Positions 24,899-33,185 are shown, counted from the first letter of the stretch. The stretch is DNA of 64,000 nt from DASSUW01 sp963811895 (GCA_963811895.1 CAWETE010000005.1:124001-188000), one strand, 5' to 3'. Program-made: numbers and translations. The notes: generated from the sequence alone by a model not told the origin.

Positions 24899-25437
24899 TC
24901 ACGAGAGGTTCGTGGCCGAGCCGTCGGTGGCCGTGCCTGAGCCGTCGGCCGGCGGCGCGGTGCCGTCGCTGGGCGGTGTCGCGCCGTCGGTGCTCGGCGG
25001 GCCGCCGTGCCGGCGGGGTCGTGCCGTCGCTCGGCGGCGTCATGCCATCGGCGCCCGACGGCGGTCCGCCGCCCGGCCCGCCGCCCGAGGGCATCGTCGC
25101 CTCGAGCGCCTCCTGGACCTCGTCGACCGACAGGCCGAGCTCATCGGCGAGCGCCTCGGCCATGCTCGGATCGGTCTGCGCCCGCGCCCGGCCCGCCGGC
25201 GCTCGGTCGTGCCGCTTCGAGCGCGTCCTGGAGTCGGCTCTCGCTGACGCCGAGCTCCTCCGCGAGGGCGGAGAGGTCGAAGCCTCCCTGGCCGCCCGGA
25301 CCGCCGGGCCGGCCCATCGTCGAGGGCGTGGCGCCGTTGGCGGACGAGCCGCCGGTGGCGGCGACGCCGATGCCGGCGGCGCCGGCCAGGACGACGGCGC
25401 CGAGCACGACGGCGAGTGTGCGGGAGCGGGGGTTCAT
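24899..25437 (-). pseudogene. Secreted helical-repeat protein, two frame breaks
   Basis: A signal-anchored start (MNPRSRTLAVVLGAVVLAGAAGIGVAAT) is followed by a Gly-rich spacer and two similar helical repeats, LSALAEELGVSESRLQDALEAARP and MAEALADELGLSVDEVQEALEAT, then a Pro/Thr/Asp-rich tail (GMTPPSDGTTPPA ... GTATDGSATNLS). The two repeats are in different frames, as are the two halves of the tail; single-base changes near 25180-25210 and 25002-25012 restore one continuous protein of ~179 residues. The ATG overlaps the glycosyltransferase stop (ATGA). Last gene of the site-B operon. Function unknown; the helical repeats suggest binding rather than catalysis. Frame breaks may be sequence errors. 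Confidence 0.65.
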
Positions 25438-26606
25438 GCGGTTCTCCTGTCGGGGGTGACGAGCGGGGGTGAGGTGGTGCGGCGGCGCTGGGCGAAGACC
25501 CAGGTGCGCATGGCGACGTAGCGGGTGACCGTGGCGGTGAGGTTCGCCGCGACGAGCACGGCGAGCTCGACCGCCCGCGGCGGCTCCGCGGACAGCCCGT
25601 GCAGCACGAGCAGCGCGCAGTTGGTCAGTGCCAGCGTCAAGAAGAACACGAGCCCGCCGCGCAGGTGATGGCGCAGCAGCCCGGCACGCCCGCGCACGCG
25701 GAACGTGAAGCGGCGGTTGGCCGCGGTGTTGCCGATCGCGGTCAACGCGAGCGCGACCGCGTTCGCACCGGCGGGGCCCAAAGCGCCGCGGAGCACGAGG
25801 AAGAGCAGCGCGTGGGCGATCGTGCTGACCACGCCGACCGCCGCGAAGCGGGCGAGCGGGGCGCTCGCCATCAGTCGCGCGACGCCGCGCAGGTCGTCCA
25901 CCGCCGTGCGCACGATCCGCACGCGCGAGTCGGGATCGTCGATCCAGTCGACCGGCACCTCGTGGATCCGCAGCCCGCGCCGCTGGGCGGCGACGAGCAG
26001 CTCGGTGTCGAAGAACCAACCGTCGTCGCGGACCTCGGGGAGCAGCTCCTCGAGCAGGTCGGCGCGCACCGCCTTGAAGCCGCACTGCGCGTCGCTGAAC
26101 CGGGCGCGCAGGACGGTCCGCAGCAGCCCGTTGTACGCGCGCGAGATGACCTCGCGCTTGGGCCCCCGGACCACCCGCGCGCCGTGCGCGAGCCGCGTGC
26201 CGATCGCCAGGTCGCTGTGACCCGAGAGCAGCGGCGCGACGAGCGGGAGCAGGCCGCGCAGGTCGGTCGAGAGGTCGACGTCCATGTAACAGACGACCTG
26301 CGCGTCGCTCAGCGACCACGCGGCGCGCAGCGCGCGGCCGCGGCCCTTGCGCTCCAGCCGCAGGACGGAGACCGACGGCAGGCGGCGCGCCAGGTCCGCC
26401 GCGATCGCGGCCGTGGCGTCCGTGCTCGCGTTGTCGGCGATCACGATCCGCCAGGTGAACGGGAACTCGGCGGTCAGGTAGCGGTGCAGGCGGCGGACGC
26501 TCAGCTCGAGCGCCGCCTCCTCGTTGTAGACGGGCACGACGATCTCGATCTGCGGACGCGCGAGAGCGGGCCGGCGCCTCGGCGCCGCCGCAGGCAGGGC
26601 GGTCAC
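25434..26606 (-). CDS. Family 2 glycosyltransferase fused to GtrA-like membrane domain
   Basis: A 390-residue protein. Residues ~20-240 are a GT2 domain of the polyprenyl-phosphate mannosyl/glucosyl transferase type (IEIVVPVYNEEAALELSV, IADNASTDATAAIA, CYMDVDLSTDL, SRAYNGLLRTVLRARFSDAQCGFKAVR). Residues ~265-380 are four hydrophobic helices of the GtrA family (PF04138; RFAAVGVVSTIAHALLF, NTAANRRFTFRVRG). Such fusions make and flip lipid-linked sugars, which GT39-type enzymes then use; one is divergently encoded. GTG start overlaps the stop of the 62-residue gene (GTGA). Under the site-B promoter. Confidence 0.88.
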   Translation of the reverse strand: MTALPAAAPRRRPALARPQIEIVVPVYNEEAALELSVRRLHRYLTAEFPFTWRIVIADNASTDATAAIAADLARRLPSVSVLRLERKGRGRALRAAWSLSDAQVVCYMDVDLSTDLRGLLPLVAPLLSGHSDLAIGTRLAHGARVVRGPKREVISRAYNGLLRTVLRARFSDAQCGFKAVRADLLEELLPEVRDDGWFFDTELLVAAQRRGLRIHEVPVDWIDDPDSRVRIVRTAVDDLRGVARLMASAPLARFAAVGVVSTIAHALLFLVLRGALGPAGANAVALALTAIGNTAANRRFTFRVRGRAGLLRHHLRGGLVFFLTLALTNCALLVLHGLSAEPPRAVELAVLVAANLTATVTRYVAMRTWVFAQRRRTTSPPLVTPDRRTA

Positions 26607-26791
26607 GGGACCCACCGCGCGGGACTGACGCGCTCGACGACCGCGACCCGGTTCGGGGGCGCGGACGCCGACGGAGGCCGGGCGTGGGCAGGAGCGGCGG
26701 CGGGGATCGTCGCCGCGAGCGTGGCGGCCGCGAGGACCGCCGGCAGCAGCCGCCGGATGCGTCGCGGTCGGAGATGGGCGATCGGTGTCAT
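26603..26791 (-). CDS. Small secreted protein, 62 residues
   Basis: MTPIAHLRPRRIRRLLPAVL begins a basic n-region and a hydrophobic Ala-rich core ending near AAAPAHA, followed by ~24 residues (PPSASAPPNRVAVVERV). It is the first gene after the site-B promoter and its stop overlaps the GTG of the glycosyltransferase gene, so it is probably real. No family recognised. It could be a small exported factor or mainly a coupling leader for the transferase. Confidence 0.6.
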   Translation of the reverse strand: MTPIAHLRPRRIRRLLPAVLAAATLAATIPAAAPAHARPPSASAPPNRVAVVERVSPARWVP

Positions 26792-26797
26792 GCGAAC

Positions 26798-26849
26798 ACC
26801 GTCGGCCCCGACCGTGCGAACCACCTCGGAGCACGCTGGGAGATACCTG
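26798..26849 (-). promoter_or_regulatory. Response-regulator box and promoter (site B)
   Basis: Minus strand 11-mers CAGGTATCTCC, CAGCGTGCTCC and GAGGTGGTTCG, then exactly 13 bases, GACGGT, 6 bases and the ATG at 26791. The upstream 12-mer GCGGTTCTCAGG is identical to that at site A. It drives the small peptide, GT2-GtrA and helical-repeat genes. Confidence 0.6.
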
Positions 26850-26862
26850 AGAACCGCGCGCT

Positions 26863-26914
26863 CAGGGAACTCCCAGGCTCGTCCCAGCCCGCTCTCGCAC
26901 GCCGCGCCGAAGCT
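26863..26914 (+). promoter_or_regulatory. Response-regulator box and promoter (site C)
   Basis: Plus strand 11-mers CAGGGAACTCC, CAGGCTCGTCC and CAGCCCGCTCT (26863-26895), then exactly 13 bases, GAAGCT (26909-26914), 6 bases and the ATG at 26921. It is back to back with site B, with 13 bases between the innermost 11-mers. Confidence 0.6.
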
Positions 26915-26920
26915 CGCCGC

Positions 26921-28731
26921 ATGTCAACGATCTCGCTGCCCGAAACCCGCCGCGTCCGCAGCCGGGCGCTCTCGATCCCCGCCGTCCGCCCCGAGCTCGC
27001 CGCCCTGCTCGTGCTCGCGGGCGTCCTCTACCTGTGGGCGCTCGACCGCAACGGCTTCGCCAACGAGTACTACAGCGCCGCCGTGCGCGCGATGAGCACG
27101 AACTGGCACGCCTTCCTCTACGGCTCCTTCGACACGGCCGGCGTGATGACGGTCGACAAGCCGCCGCTCGCGCTCTGGGTTCAAGCGCTGTCCGCGCGCG
27201 CGTTCGGGTTCAGCTCATGGAGCATCCTCGTCCCGCAGGCGCTGATGGGCGTCGCGACGGTCGGCCTGACCTACGACATGACCCGCCGGTACTTCGGCCG
27301 CGTCGCCGGCTTCGCCGCCGGCCTCGCCCTGGTGCTCACGCCCGTGACCGTCGCGATCGCGCGCCACAACAACCCCGACGCGCTGCTCGTGCTCTGCTGC
27401 ACCGCCGCGCTGTGGTTCCTCGTCAGAGGCCTCGAGGACGGGCGCATCCGCTGGCTCGCCCTCGCGGGCGTCGCGGTCGGTCTCGGCTTCGAGGCCAAGA
27501 TGGCGGCGGCGCTGCTCGTGGTGCCCGCCATGGCTGCCGCGTGGGTGTGGGCGGCGCCGCGCAATCGCGTCAAGGAGCCTGCTGGCCGGCGGCGCGGCGA
27601 TGACTGTCACCGGACTGGCCTGGCCGCTCCTGATGTGGCTCACTCCGGCGGCCGACCGCCCGTGGATCTCGGGCACGAGCGACAACAGCATCTGGTCGCT
27701 GATCCTCGGCTACAACGGCCTCGGCCGCCTGTTCGGCCAGGACGGCGGACCCGGCGGCATGGGCGGCGGCGGCACGATGTTCGGCGGAGAGCCCGGCCTG
27801 CTGCGACTGCTCAACGAGGCGCTCGGCGGCCAGGCCGGCTGGCTGCTCGGGGTCGCGCTCGTCGGCGGCGCCGCGCTGCTCGCGCTCACGCGCCTGAAGC
27901 GGACCGACGCGCGCACCGGCTGGCTGATCGCGGTCGGCGGCACGTTCCTGACGATCGCCGTCGCCTTCAGCCGCGCCGAGGGCATCTTCCATCCCTACTA
28001 CGTGGCCCAGCTCGCGCCGTTCACTGCTGCGCTCGTCGGCGCGACCGTCGCGGTCATGCTCGACAACCGCTTCGTCGCGGCCGCGGCAGTGGTCGCAGGC
28101 GTGGCGACCGAGATGATGATCATCGGCGGCGATGCCGCGTGGATCGCGGCGGCCGGCGTCTTCGCCGCCGTGCTGCTCGCGAGCGACGTCTTCGGCCGCA
28201 AGGCCCGCGCGTACATCGTCGCGGCCGCGATGGCCGTACTGCTCATCACGCCCGCGAGCTGGTCGGCGCAGACGCTCGGGCATGCCACGAGCGGCACGTT
28301 CCCCGCCGGCGGCGCCGCCACGATGGCCGGCGGACCCGGCGGCGGCGGTGGGCCCCGGCGGCAACATGTTCGGCGGCGACACCTCGTCGATGACCGCCGC
28401 GCTCGAGTACGCCGAGGCCAACGGCGGCGGCACGATCGCCGTGTCCAGCCAGTCCGGCGCTGCCGGCTCGCTCATCACCTCCGGCGCCGACGTCGCGGCG
28501 ATCGGCGGCTTCTCCGGCCGCGAGAGCCAGGTCACCGTCGAGTGGCTGGCCGACGCGGTCGAGCAGGGCCGCATCCGCTACGTGCTCACGCAGGGCGCCG
28601 ACGGCCTCGGCAACGACAGCCGCATCGGCTCCAGCCAGGTGATGGCCGCCGTCGAGCAGGTCGGCGCACCCACCACCGTGGACGGGCTCTACGACCTCAG
28701 CGGCCTCGCCGACGAGCTCCGGGCGCTGTGA
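26921..28731 (+). pseudogene. GT39/ArnT-like membrane glycosyltransferase, two frame breaks
   Basis: A multi-span membrane protein of ~600 residues. The start segment resembles dolichyl/undecaprenyl-phosphate sugar transferases: NGFANEYYSAAVRAMSTNWH, DTAGVMTVDKPPLALWVQAL (the DKPPL motif of the first extracytoplasmic loop) and TPVTVAIARHNNPDAL. Frame breaks near 27574-27580 and in the CCCC run at 28352-28355 separate three pieces that join as VKE/LLAGGAAMTVTGLAW and GGGGGP/GGNMFGGDTSS. The soluble C-terminus (ALEYAEANGGGTIAVSSQ, YVLTQGADG) is typical of the group. It would transfer a sugar from a lipid carrier to an extracytoplasmic acceptor. Single-base sequence errors could explain both breaks. 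Driven by site C. Confidence 0.75.
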
Positions 28732-29651
28732 GGCCACAGCGCCGACACGGCCGGCCGCAGCCGCGGATCCGAGCCGTAGACGAGCAGCACGAGCATCGCC
28801 CCGTAGATCGGCAGGTGGCCCATGAGCTCGTTCGCGCCGAAGAACCACAGCGTGGCGTTGAACGGGATCCCGGCCACCAGCACGATCACCTGCGGCAGCG
28901 CCCCTGAGATCACGAGCAGCCCGAAGAGCACCTCGATCGCGCCGGCCACGCGGATGAACTCGAGGTCCGTCCAGCCCAGCCCGATCTCGCGCGCGACGTT
29001 CAGCTCCGGATGATCGGCGAGGAACGCGAGCGCGAGGTCGGGCCGCGCGAGCTTCTCGTCGAACGCCACGATGATCAGCGCCACGCCGGCCGCGACCTTC
29101 AGCGCCCACACCGCGCGCGCGTGGTCGAGCAGCGAAGGCTCGCCCGCCGTGCGGAGCTCGTGGTCGGCCGACCAGCGCCCCGGCCCCGCGAGCAGCACGT
29201 AGATCGCCAGGCCCAGCATGTCGATCCGCGACAGGACCGGCAGGACCCCGAACTCGAGCATGCCGAGCGGGCCCGCGGCCACGAGCAGCGCGGCGCCGGC
29301 GCGGGCGTGCCAGCCGGTCGCCATCGAGATCGCCACGACCGCCATCACCGCGCCGAGCAGGATTCCCGCGACGTCGGCCTGGAGGTCCATGGCGGGGGAG
29401 AGGTAGAAGCCCAGCGACAGCAGTCCGACCAGCGACACCGTCAGGTGCAGGCGGATCGCGAACGGCATGAACGGCGACAGCGCGGCCAGGAACGGAACGT
29501 CGACGCCCGGCCAGAACCGCGCGATCACCCGCACGAGCACGGTGGCCAGCACCGCGCAGCCGAGCAGCGCCAGGGTCAGCGTCTCGCCTGCGAAGCCCCA
29601 GTCGGTGGGGTAGTCGCCGAACTCGAACCAGCGCTCGTGGGCGAACACCAT
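28689..29651 (-). CDS. Multi-span membrane protein, DoxX-like
   Basis: A 320-residue protein with about eight hydrophobic helices. Two halves resemble each other loosely; the second (FDEKLARPDLALAFLADHPELNVAREIGLGWTDLEFIRVAGAIEVLFGLLVISGALP) is close to DoxX/DoxD-type proteins, which work in redox or thiol metabolism. No catalytic residues are evident. The 3' end overlaps the GT39-type gene by 43 bases (convergent). The start is 12 bases downstream of the DtxR-type gene's stop on the same strand, so it may be co-transcribed with the metal operon. Confidence 0.7.
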   Translation of the reverse strand: MVFAHERWFEFGDYPTDWGFAGETLTLALLGCAVLATVLVRVIARFWPGVDVPFLAALSPFMPFAIRLHLTVSLVGLLSLGFYLSPAMDLQADVAGILLGAVMAVVAISMATGWHARAGAALLVAAGPLGMLEFGVLPVLSRIDMLGLAIYVLLAGPGRWSADHELRTAGEPSLLDHARAVWALKVAAGVALIIVAFDEKLARPDLALAFLADHPELNVAREIGLGWTDLEFIRVAGAIEVLFGLLVISGALPQVIVLVAGIPFNATLWFFGANELMGHLPIYGAMLVLLVYGSDPRLRPAVSALWPHSARSSSARPLRS

Positions 29652-29663
29652 CGCCCGCGGATC

Positions 29664-30332
29664 CTAGGGTTCGAGCTCGACCCGCATCGCGGCGGCGAGG
29701 GCGCCGCCGAGCACCTGCAGCGTGTCCCCGAACCGGACCGTCAGCGGACCGCCGAACGGCTGGCGGTCGAGTACCTCGAGCTCGTCGCCGAGGCAGACCC
29801 CGCGCTCTGACAGGTAGCGCAGCATCTCCGGATCCGAGTCCGACACGCGGACGAAGCGGCCGCGATCGCCCGGCGCCAGGTCGGACAGGCTGCGCGTGGT
29901 GCTCTCGTCGATGACCAGCTCGGCGCTGGGGATCGGGTCGCCGTGCGGGTCGTGCGTGGGGTGGCCGAGCTTGGCGGCGATCCGGGCCTCGAGGTCCTCG
30001 GAGAGCACGTGCTCGAGCGCCTCGGCCTCCTCGTGCACGCGGTCCCACGGCACGTCGAGCTGCGTCGCCAGATACAGCTCGAGCAGCCGGTGGTGGCGCA
30101 GCACCTCGAGCGCCAGCCGCTCGCCCTCCGTGGTGAGCTGCACGCCGCGGTAGGGCACGTGCGCGACCAGTCCGAGGTCGGCGAGCTTCTTGATCATCCC
30201 GGAGGCCGACGCGGGCGTGACCTCGAGCCGGTCGGCCAGGTCGTTGGTCGCCACCGGCTCGCCCCCGCCGCGGTGCTGGAGCGAGTAGATCGCCTTGGCG
30301 TAGTTCTCGACGGCCTCGGAGGAGCCGGTCAT
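29664..30332 (-). CDS. DtxR/MntR-family metal-dependent repressor
   Basis: A 222-residue regulator. The winged helix (~5-65: ENYAKAIYSLQHRGG, TNDLADRLEVTPASASGMIKKLADLGLV) is followed by the metal-binding dimerisation domain (HHRLLELYLATQLDVPWDRVHEEAEALEHVLSEDLEARIAAKLGHPTHDPHGDPIP, with the expected His/Glu/Asp ligands) and a C-terminal FeoA/SH3-like domain (~145-222). The full-length form is like IdeR/DtxR and longer than MntR of Bacillus. The ATG overlaps the ZIP stop (ATGA). It probably represses its own operon when Fe or Mn is plentiful. Confidence 0.9.
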   Translation of the reverse strand: MTGSSEAVENYAKAIYSLQHRGGGEPVATNDLADRLEVTPASASGMIKKLADLGLVAHVPYRGVQLTTEGERLALEVLRHHRLLELYLATQLDVPWDRVHEEAEALEHVLSEDLEARIAAKLGHPTHDPHGDPIPSAELVIDESTTRSLSDLAPGDRGRFVRVSDSDPEMLRYLSERGVCLGDELEVLDRQPFGGPLTVRFGDTLQVLGGALAAAMRVELEP

Positions 30333-31513
30333 ACGCTCACCAGGAGCCCGGTCAGGAACATCAGGCCGATGCCGCCCAGCAGGCCGCCCACCGCCGCCGG
30401 GTGCAGCGTGCGGCCGTCGTCGTCGCGCATCGTGGGCGCGAGCTGGACGATGACCTGCACGATCGCCCCGGCGCCGAAGCCGAACAGGAACGCCGCCAGC
30501 GAGGCGTTGAACGCGGCGGCGCCGATCCAGGCGCCCAGCACCGCGGGCGCGCCGGCGAGCAGCCCGAGCACCGCGAGCCGGCCCAGCGACGGCTTCAGGT
30601 GCGCGATCGGGGCGACGATGGCCAGCCCCTCGGTGGTGTTGTGGAGTGCGAAGCCCACGACGAGGAAGGCGCCCAGGGCGAGCGCGCCGACGGCGTAGGC
30701 CGAGCCGATCGCCACGCCCTCGCCGAGGTTGTGCAGGCCGATGCCGACCGCCACCAGCAGCGCCAGCGTCCCGCCCGAGGCCTGAGTACGCCGCGCGGCG
30801 AGCCACGCGGACACGCCCGTGAGCAGCAGGTAGGAGACGACGCCGCCGACCAGCACCAGCGCGGCGCCGCCGAACGCCTGCGAGCCCTCGCCCGCCAGCT
30901 CGAAGCCCTCCAAGGTGGCGTCGATGGCCAGGAAGCCGAGCAGGCCCACGGTCACCGCCATCACGACGCGCAGCCACTTCGGCGGGATCCGCCGCATCCA
31001 CGGCAGCCACAGCATCCCCAGCGCGATCGGGATCACGCCCACGTAGACGCCGAGCAGCGCCATCAGCCCGAAGAAGGAGAGGTCATTCGAAGGCGTCTCG
31101 ACGGCGACCGGGATCTCGTGCGCGAAGGTCCCGCCCGTCGAGGTCATCAGCGCCACCTCGTAGGCCTCGCCCTCGACCCACGGCTGCTGCACGCGCACCG
31201 TCGCCGTCTCGAGCCGGCCGATCGGCTGGTCCGCGCCGGAGAACTGCGTGAAGGCGTCGTTGACCACCGCCTGCGCGATCGTCACCGCGTCCGGCCCGTC
31301 GTTGCGGACGGTCAGCTCGATCACGCCGGGCGTCAGCTTCGTGCGCTCGACCGCCAGCTCCTCGGCCGGCGGCCCGCGCCGCTCGGCCAGCCCCGGCCCG
31401 CCGAGGACGGCGAAGGCCCCGATGGCGACCATGATCAGCACCAGCGGGACGAGCCCCAGGAGCCAGGTCGGAACCCCGCGCAGCTCGTCCACGGTGGCGG
31501 CGCGCCCCTCCAT
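30329..31513 (-). CDS. ZIP-family metal transporter with N-terminal extracytoplasmic domain
   Basis: A 394-residue membrane protein. An N-terminal helix (~18-40) precedes a ~100-residue extracytoplasmic beta domain (TPGVIELTVRNDGPDAVTIAQAVVNDAFT) not present in ordinary ZIPs. The ZIP core from ~155 has the metal signature HNLGEGVAIGSAYAVGA and HNTTEGLAIVAP in successive helices. It likely moves Fe2+, Mn2+ or Zn2+. Start and stop overlap both neighbours (ATGA each), so it is translationally tied to the multicopper oxidase and the DtxR-type regulator. The extra domain could receive metal from the oxidase, which is inference. Confidence 0.85.
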   Translation of the reverse strand: MEGRAATVDELRGVPTWLLGLVPLVLIMVAIGAFAVLGGPGLAERRGPPAEELAVERTKLTPGVIELTVRNDGPDAVTIAQAVVNDAFTQFSGADQPIGRLETATVRVQQPWVEGEAYEVALMTSTGGTFAHEIPVAVETPSNDLSFFGLMALLGVYVGVIPIALGMLWLPWMRRIPPKWLRVVMAVTVGLLGFLAIDATLEGFELAGEGSQAFGGAALVLVGGVVSYLLLTGVSAWLAARRTQASGGTLALLVAVGIGLHNLGEGVAIGSAYAVGALALGAFLVVGFALHNTTEGLAIVAPIAHLKPSLGRLAVLGLLAGAPAVLGAWIGAAAFNASLAAFLFGFGAGAIVQVIVQLAPTMRDDDGRTLHPAAVGGLLGGIGLMFLTGLLVSV

Positions 31514-32538
31514 CACGTGACCTCGAAGAAGCCCTGCCAGCCGAGCTCGGTGAACTCGGACTGGTGCGCGTGGAACATGAACGGGCCGGGGTGGGCGAAC
31601 TTCCACTCGAGGATCCCGCGCTGGCCCTGGCAGAGCATCACCGTGTCGGTGAACTCGGACGGGGTCTTCGACGTGCCCGTCGGGTAGTAGTGGAAGAGGT
31701 TCCCGTGCAGGTGGAACGAGTTGATCAGGTCGTACTCGAGCACGTTGACGAGGTAGATCCGCACCAGCGTGTCGCGCGCGACCTGGATCGGGTTGTTCAT
31801 GTAGGCGAACGGGATCGAGTTGGCCGCGTACATCTCGTTCGCGCGGTCGAAGTTGGTGTCGAACCCGTTCATCACCATCACCATCTCCTCGGCGTCCTCG
31901 CGGCCGTCGGCGGGGTCGACGATGAAGGCGCCGTAGAGACCCTTGGCGATGTGCTCGGCGAGGGGCCGCACGTGGCAGTGGTAGAGGTGCAGTCCGGCGG
32001 GCAGGGCGTCGAACTCGTAGACCGTCTTGCCGCCGGGCTCGATCTGGCCGGCGCCGATCCCGGGCACGCCGTCCATCTCGGACGGGTGGATGCCGTGGAA
32101 GTGGATCGTGTGCGGGTGGGCGGAGCCGTTGGCGAAGGTGATCCGCAGGCGCTCGCCCTCGCGGCAGCGCAGCGTCGGCCCGGGGATGCGCTGGTTGTAG
32201 GTCCAGGCCGCGAACTTCACGCCCGGGGCGACCTCGATCTCCTTGTCGACCGCGTAGAGCTCCCACTCGCGCAGCACGCGGCCGCTGGCCATCCGCGTCG
32301 TCTTGCCCCAGTCGAAGTCGCGCAGGATCTCGTGCGGGTCGAAGCCGTTGGCCGCGTGGTCGACCGTCCGGTTGTCGCGGAAGTCGGCGTGCCCGTGGTC
32401 TACCGCGTGGTGAGCGCCGTGCTGCTCCGCAGCTTGCGCCCACGGATGGCTGTGGGGAACGGTGCCGTGCAGGAGGGCCGCCCCGCCGGTGGCGGCGATG
32501 CCTCCGGCCAGCAGCTTTCTGCGCGTGAGCTCTGCCAC
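31513..32538 (-). CDS. Exported multicopper oxidase-type protein
   Basis: A 341-residue cupredoxin protein. N-terminus VAELTRRKLLAGGIAATGGAAL is Tat-like. Copper ligands: HPHTIHFHGIHPS, LHLYHCHVRPLAEHIAKG, NSFHLHGNLFHYY and HPGPFMFHAHQSEFTELG. A His-rich segment (HGAHHAVDHGHADF) follows the signal. Two cupredoxin domains make it shorter than laccases and nearer the nitrite-reductase-like/two-domain type; the final motif lacks the HCH-type Cys (FHAHQSE), so the type 1 site of the last domain may be altered. Oxidation of Fe or Mn is suggested by the coupled ZIP transporter and DtxR regulator. GTG start with CATAAT 7 bases upstream. Confidence 0.8.
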   Translation of the reverse strand: MAELTRRKLLAGGIAATGGAALLHGTVPHSHPWAQAAEQHGAHHAVDHGHADFRDNRTVDHAANGFDPHEILRDFDWGKTTRMASGRVLREWELYAVDKEIEVAPGVKFAAWTYNQRIPGPTLRCREGERLRITFANGSAHPHTIHFHGIHPSEMDGVPGIGAGQIEPGGKTVYEFDALPAGLHLYHCHVRPLAEHIAKGLYGAFIVDPADGREDAEEMVMVMNGFDTNFDRANEMYAANSIPFAYMNNPIQVARDTLVRIYLVNVLEYDLINSFHLHGNLFHYYPTGTSKTPSEFTDTVMLCQGQRGILEWKFAHPGPFMFHAHQSEFTELGWQGFFEVT

Positions 32539-32546
32539 ACGACCGA

Positions 32547-32562
32547 TTATGGCATGCCTAAA
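32547..32562. promoter_or_regulatory. Possible DtxR-type box before the oxidase operon
   Basis: Minus strand TTTAGGCATGCCATAA is an imperfect inverted repeat (arms TTTAGGCA and TGCCATAA agree at 6 of 8 positions), reminiscent of DtxR/IdeR/SirR sites. It overlaps the CATAAT -10 of the oxidase gene and also encodes the last codons and stop of the TetR gene, so coding constraint may explain part of the symmetry. Confidence 0.4.
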
Positions 32563-33119
32563 CCTGTTTGTCGAGCAGCCGAGAAGAGCAGCCAGCGCGC
32601 GTGGTCGAGCGAGCGCTCGGCGGGGTAGCGCTCGGGGTCGGCGAGCAGCAGCCGCGCCGCCTCGTCGGCCAGGGACGACAGGGCGCGGGCGGTGAGCTCC
32701 GGGTCGGGTGAGTCGATCGCGCCTCCCAGCTGGGCGATGACCGCGGCGCGGCCGGCGGCGATCCGCTCGCCGAGCAGCCCGGGAGCGCCCTCCGCCGGCA
32801 CGAGCATCAGCCGCCACGTCACCGGGTCGCTCTCGACCGCAGCCAGGTAGCCGCGCAGCGCGGCGATCAGGGCCTCGCGGGGATCGCCGCCCAGCTCGCG
32901 CGGGACGAACTCCTGCAGCTGCCCGAGCGCGCGCACGGTCTCGCGCTCGACCAGCGCCTCGAGCAGCGCTCCCAGGTCGTCGAAGTGGCGGTAGACGATC
33001 GGGCGGGTGATGCCGGCCCGGCGCGCGACGGCCTCGATCGACACGCCGTGGAAGCCCTCGTCGGCGACGACGGCCTTGGCCGCGTCGAGCAGCTGCTCGC
33101 GCCGCGCCGGGGCCTTCAT
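32547..33119 (-). CDS. TetR-family regulator
   Basis: A 190-residue regulator. The N-terminal helix-turn-helix is REQLLDAAKAVVADEGFHGVSIEAVARRAGITRPIVYRHFDDLGALLEALVER; the C-terminal ligand domain is variable. ATG at 33119 chosen; a GTG at 33137 would add six residues. It is divergent from the monooxygenase-SDR pair and an inverted repeat lies between them, so it probably represses that pair and itself. Its last codons lie 8 bases from the oxidase start on the same strand, so read-through into the metal operon is possible. Confidence 0.85.
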   Translation of the reverse strand: MKAPARREQLLDAAKAVVADEGFHGVSIEAVARRAGITRPIVYRHFDDLGALLEALVERETVRALGQLQEFVPRELGGDPREALIAALRGYLAAVESDPVTWRLMLVPAEGAPGLLGERIAAGRAAVIAQLGGAIDSPDPELTARALSSLADEAARLLLADPERYPAERSLDHARWLLFSAARQTGLGMP

Positions 33120-33146
33120 GCGTGTGATCGTGCTCACCCTAGTTAT

Positions 33147-33162
33147 GTTACGTACCCGTAAC
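33147..33162. promoter_or_regulatory. TetR-type operator between divergent genes
   Basis: GTTACG-TACC-CGTAAC, perfect 6-base arms, in a locally AT-rich 66-base gap between the TetR gene and the monooxygenase gene. Size and place fit a TetR-family operator controlling both directions. Confidence 0.6.
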
Positions 33163-33185
33163 TTAGGGGTATCGAACGCACCACG

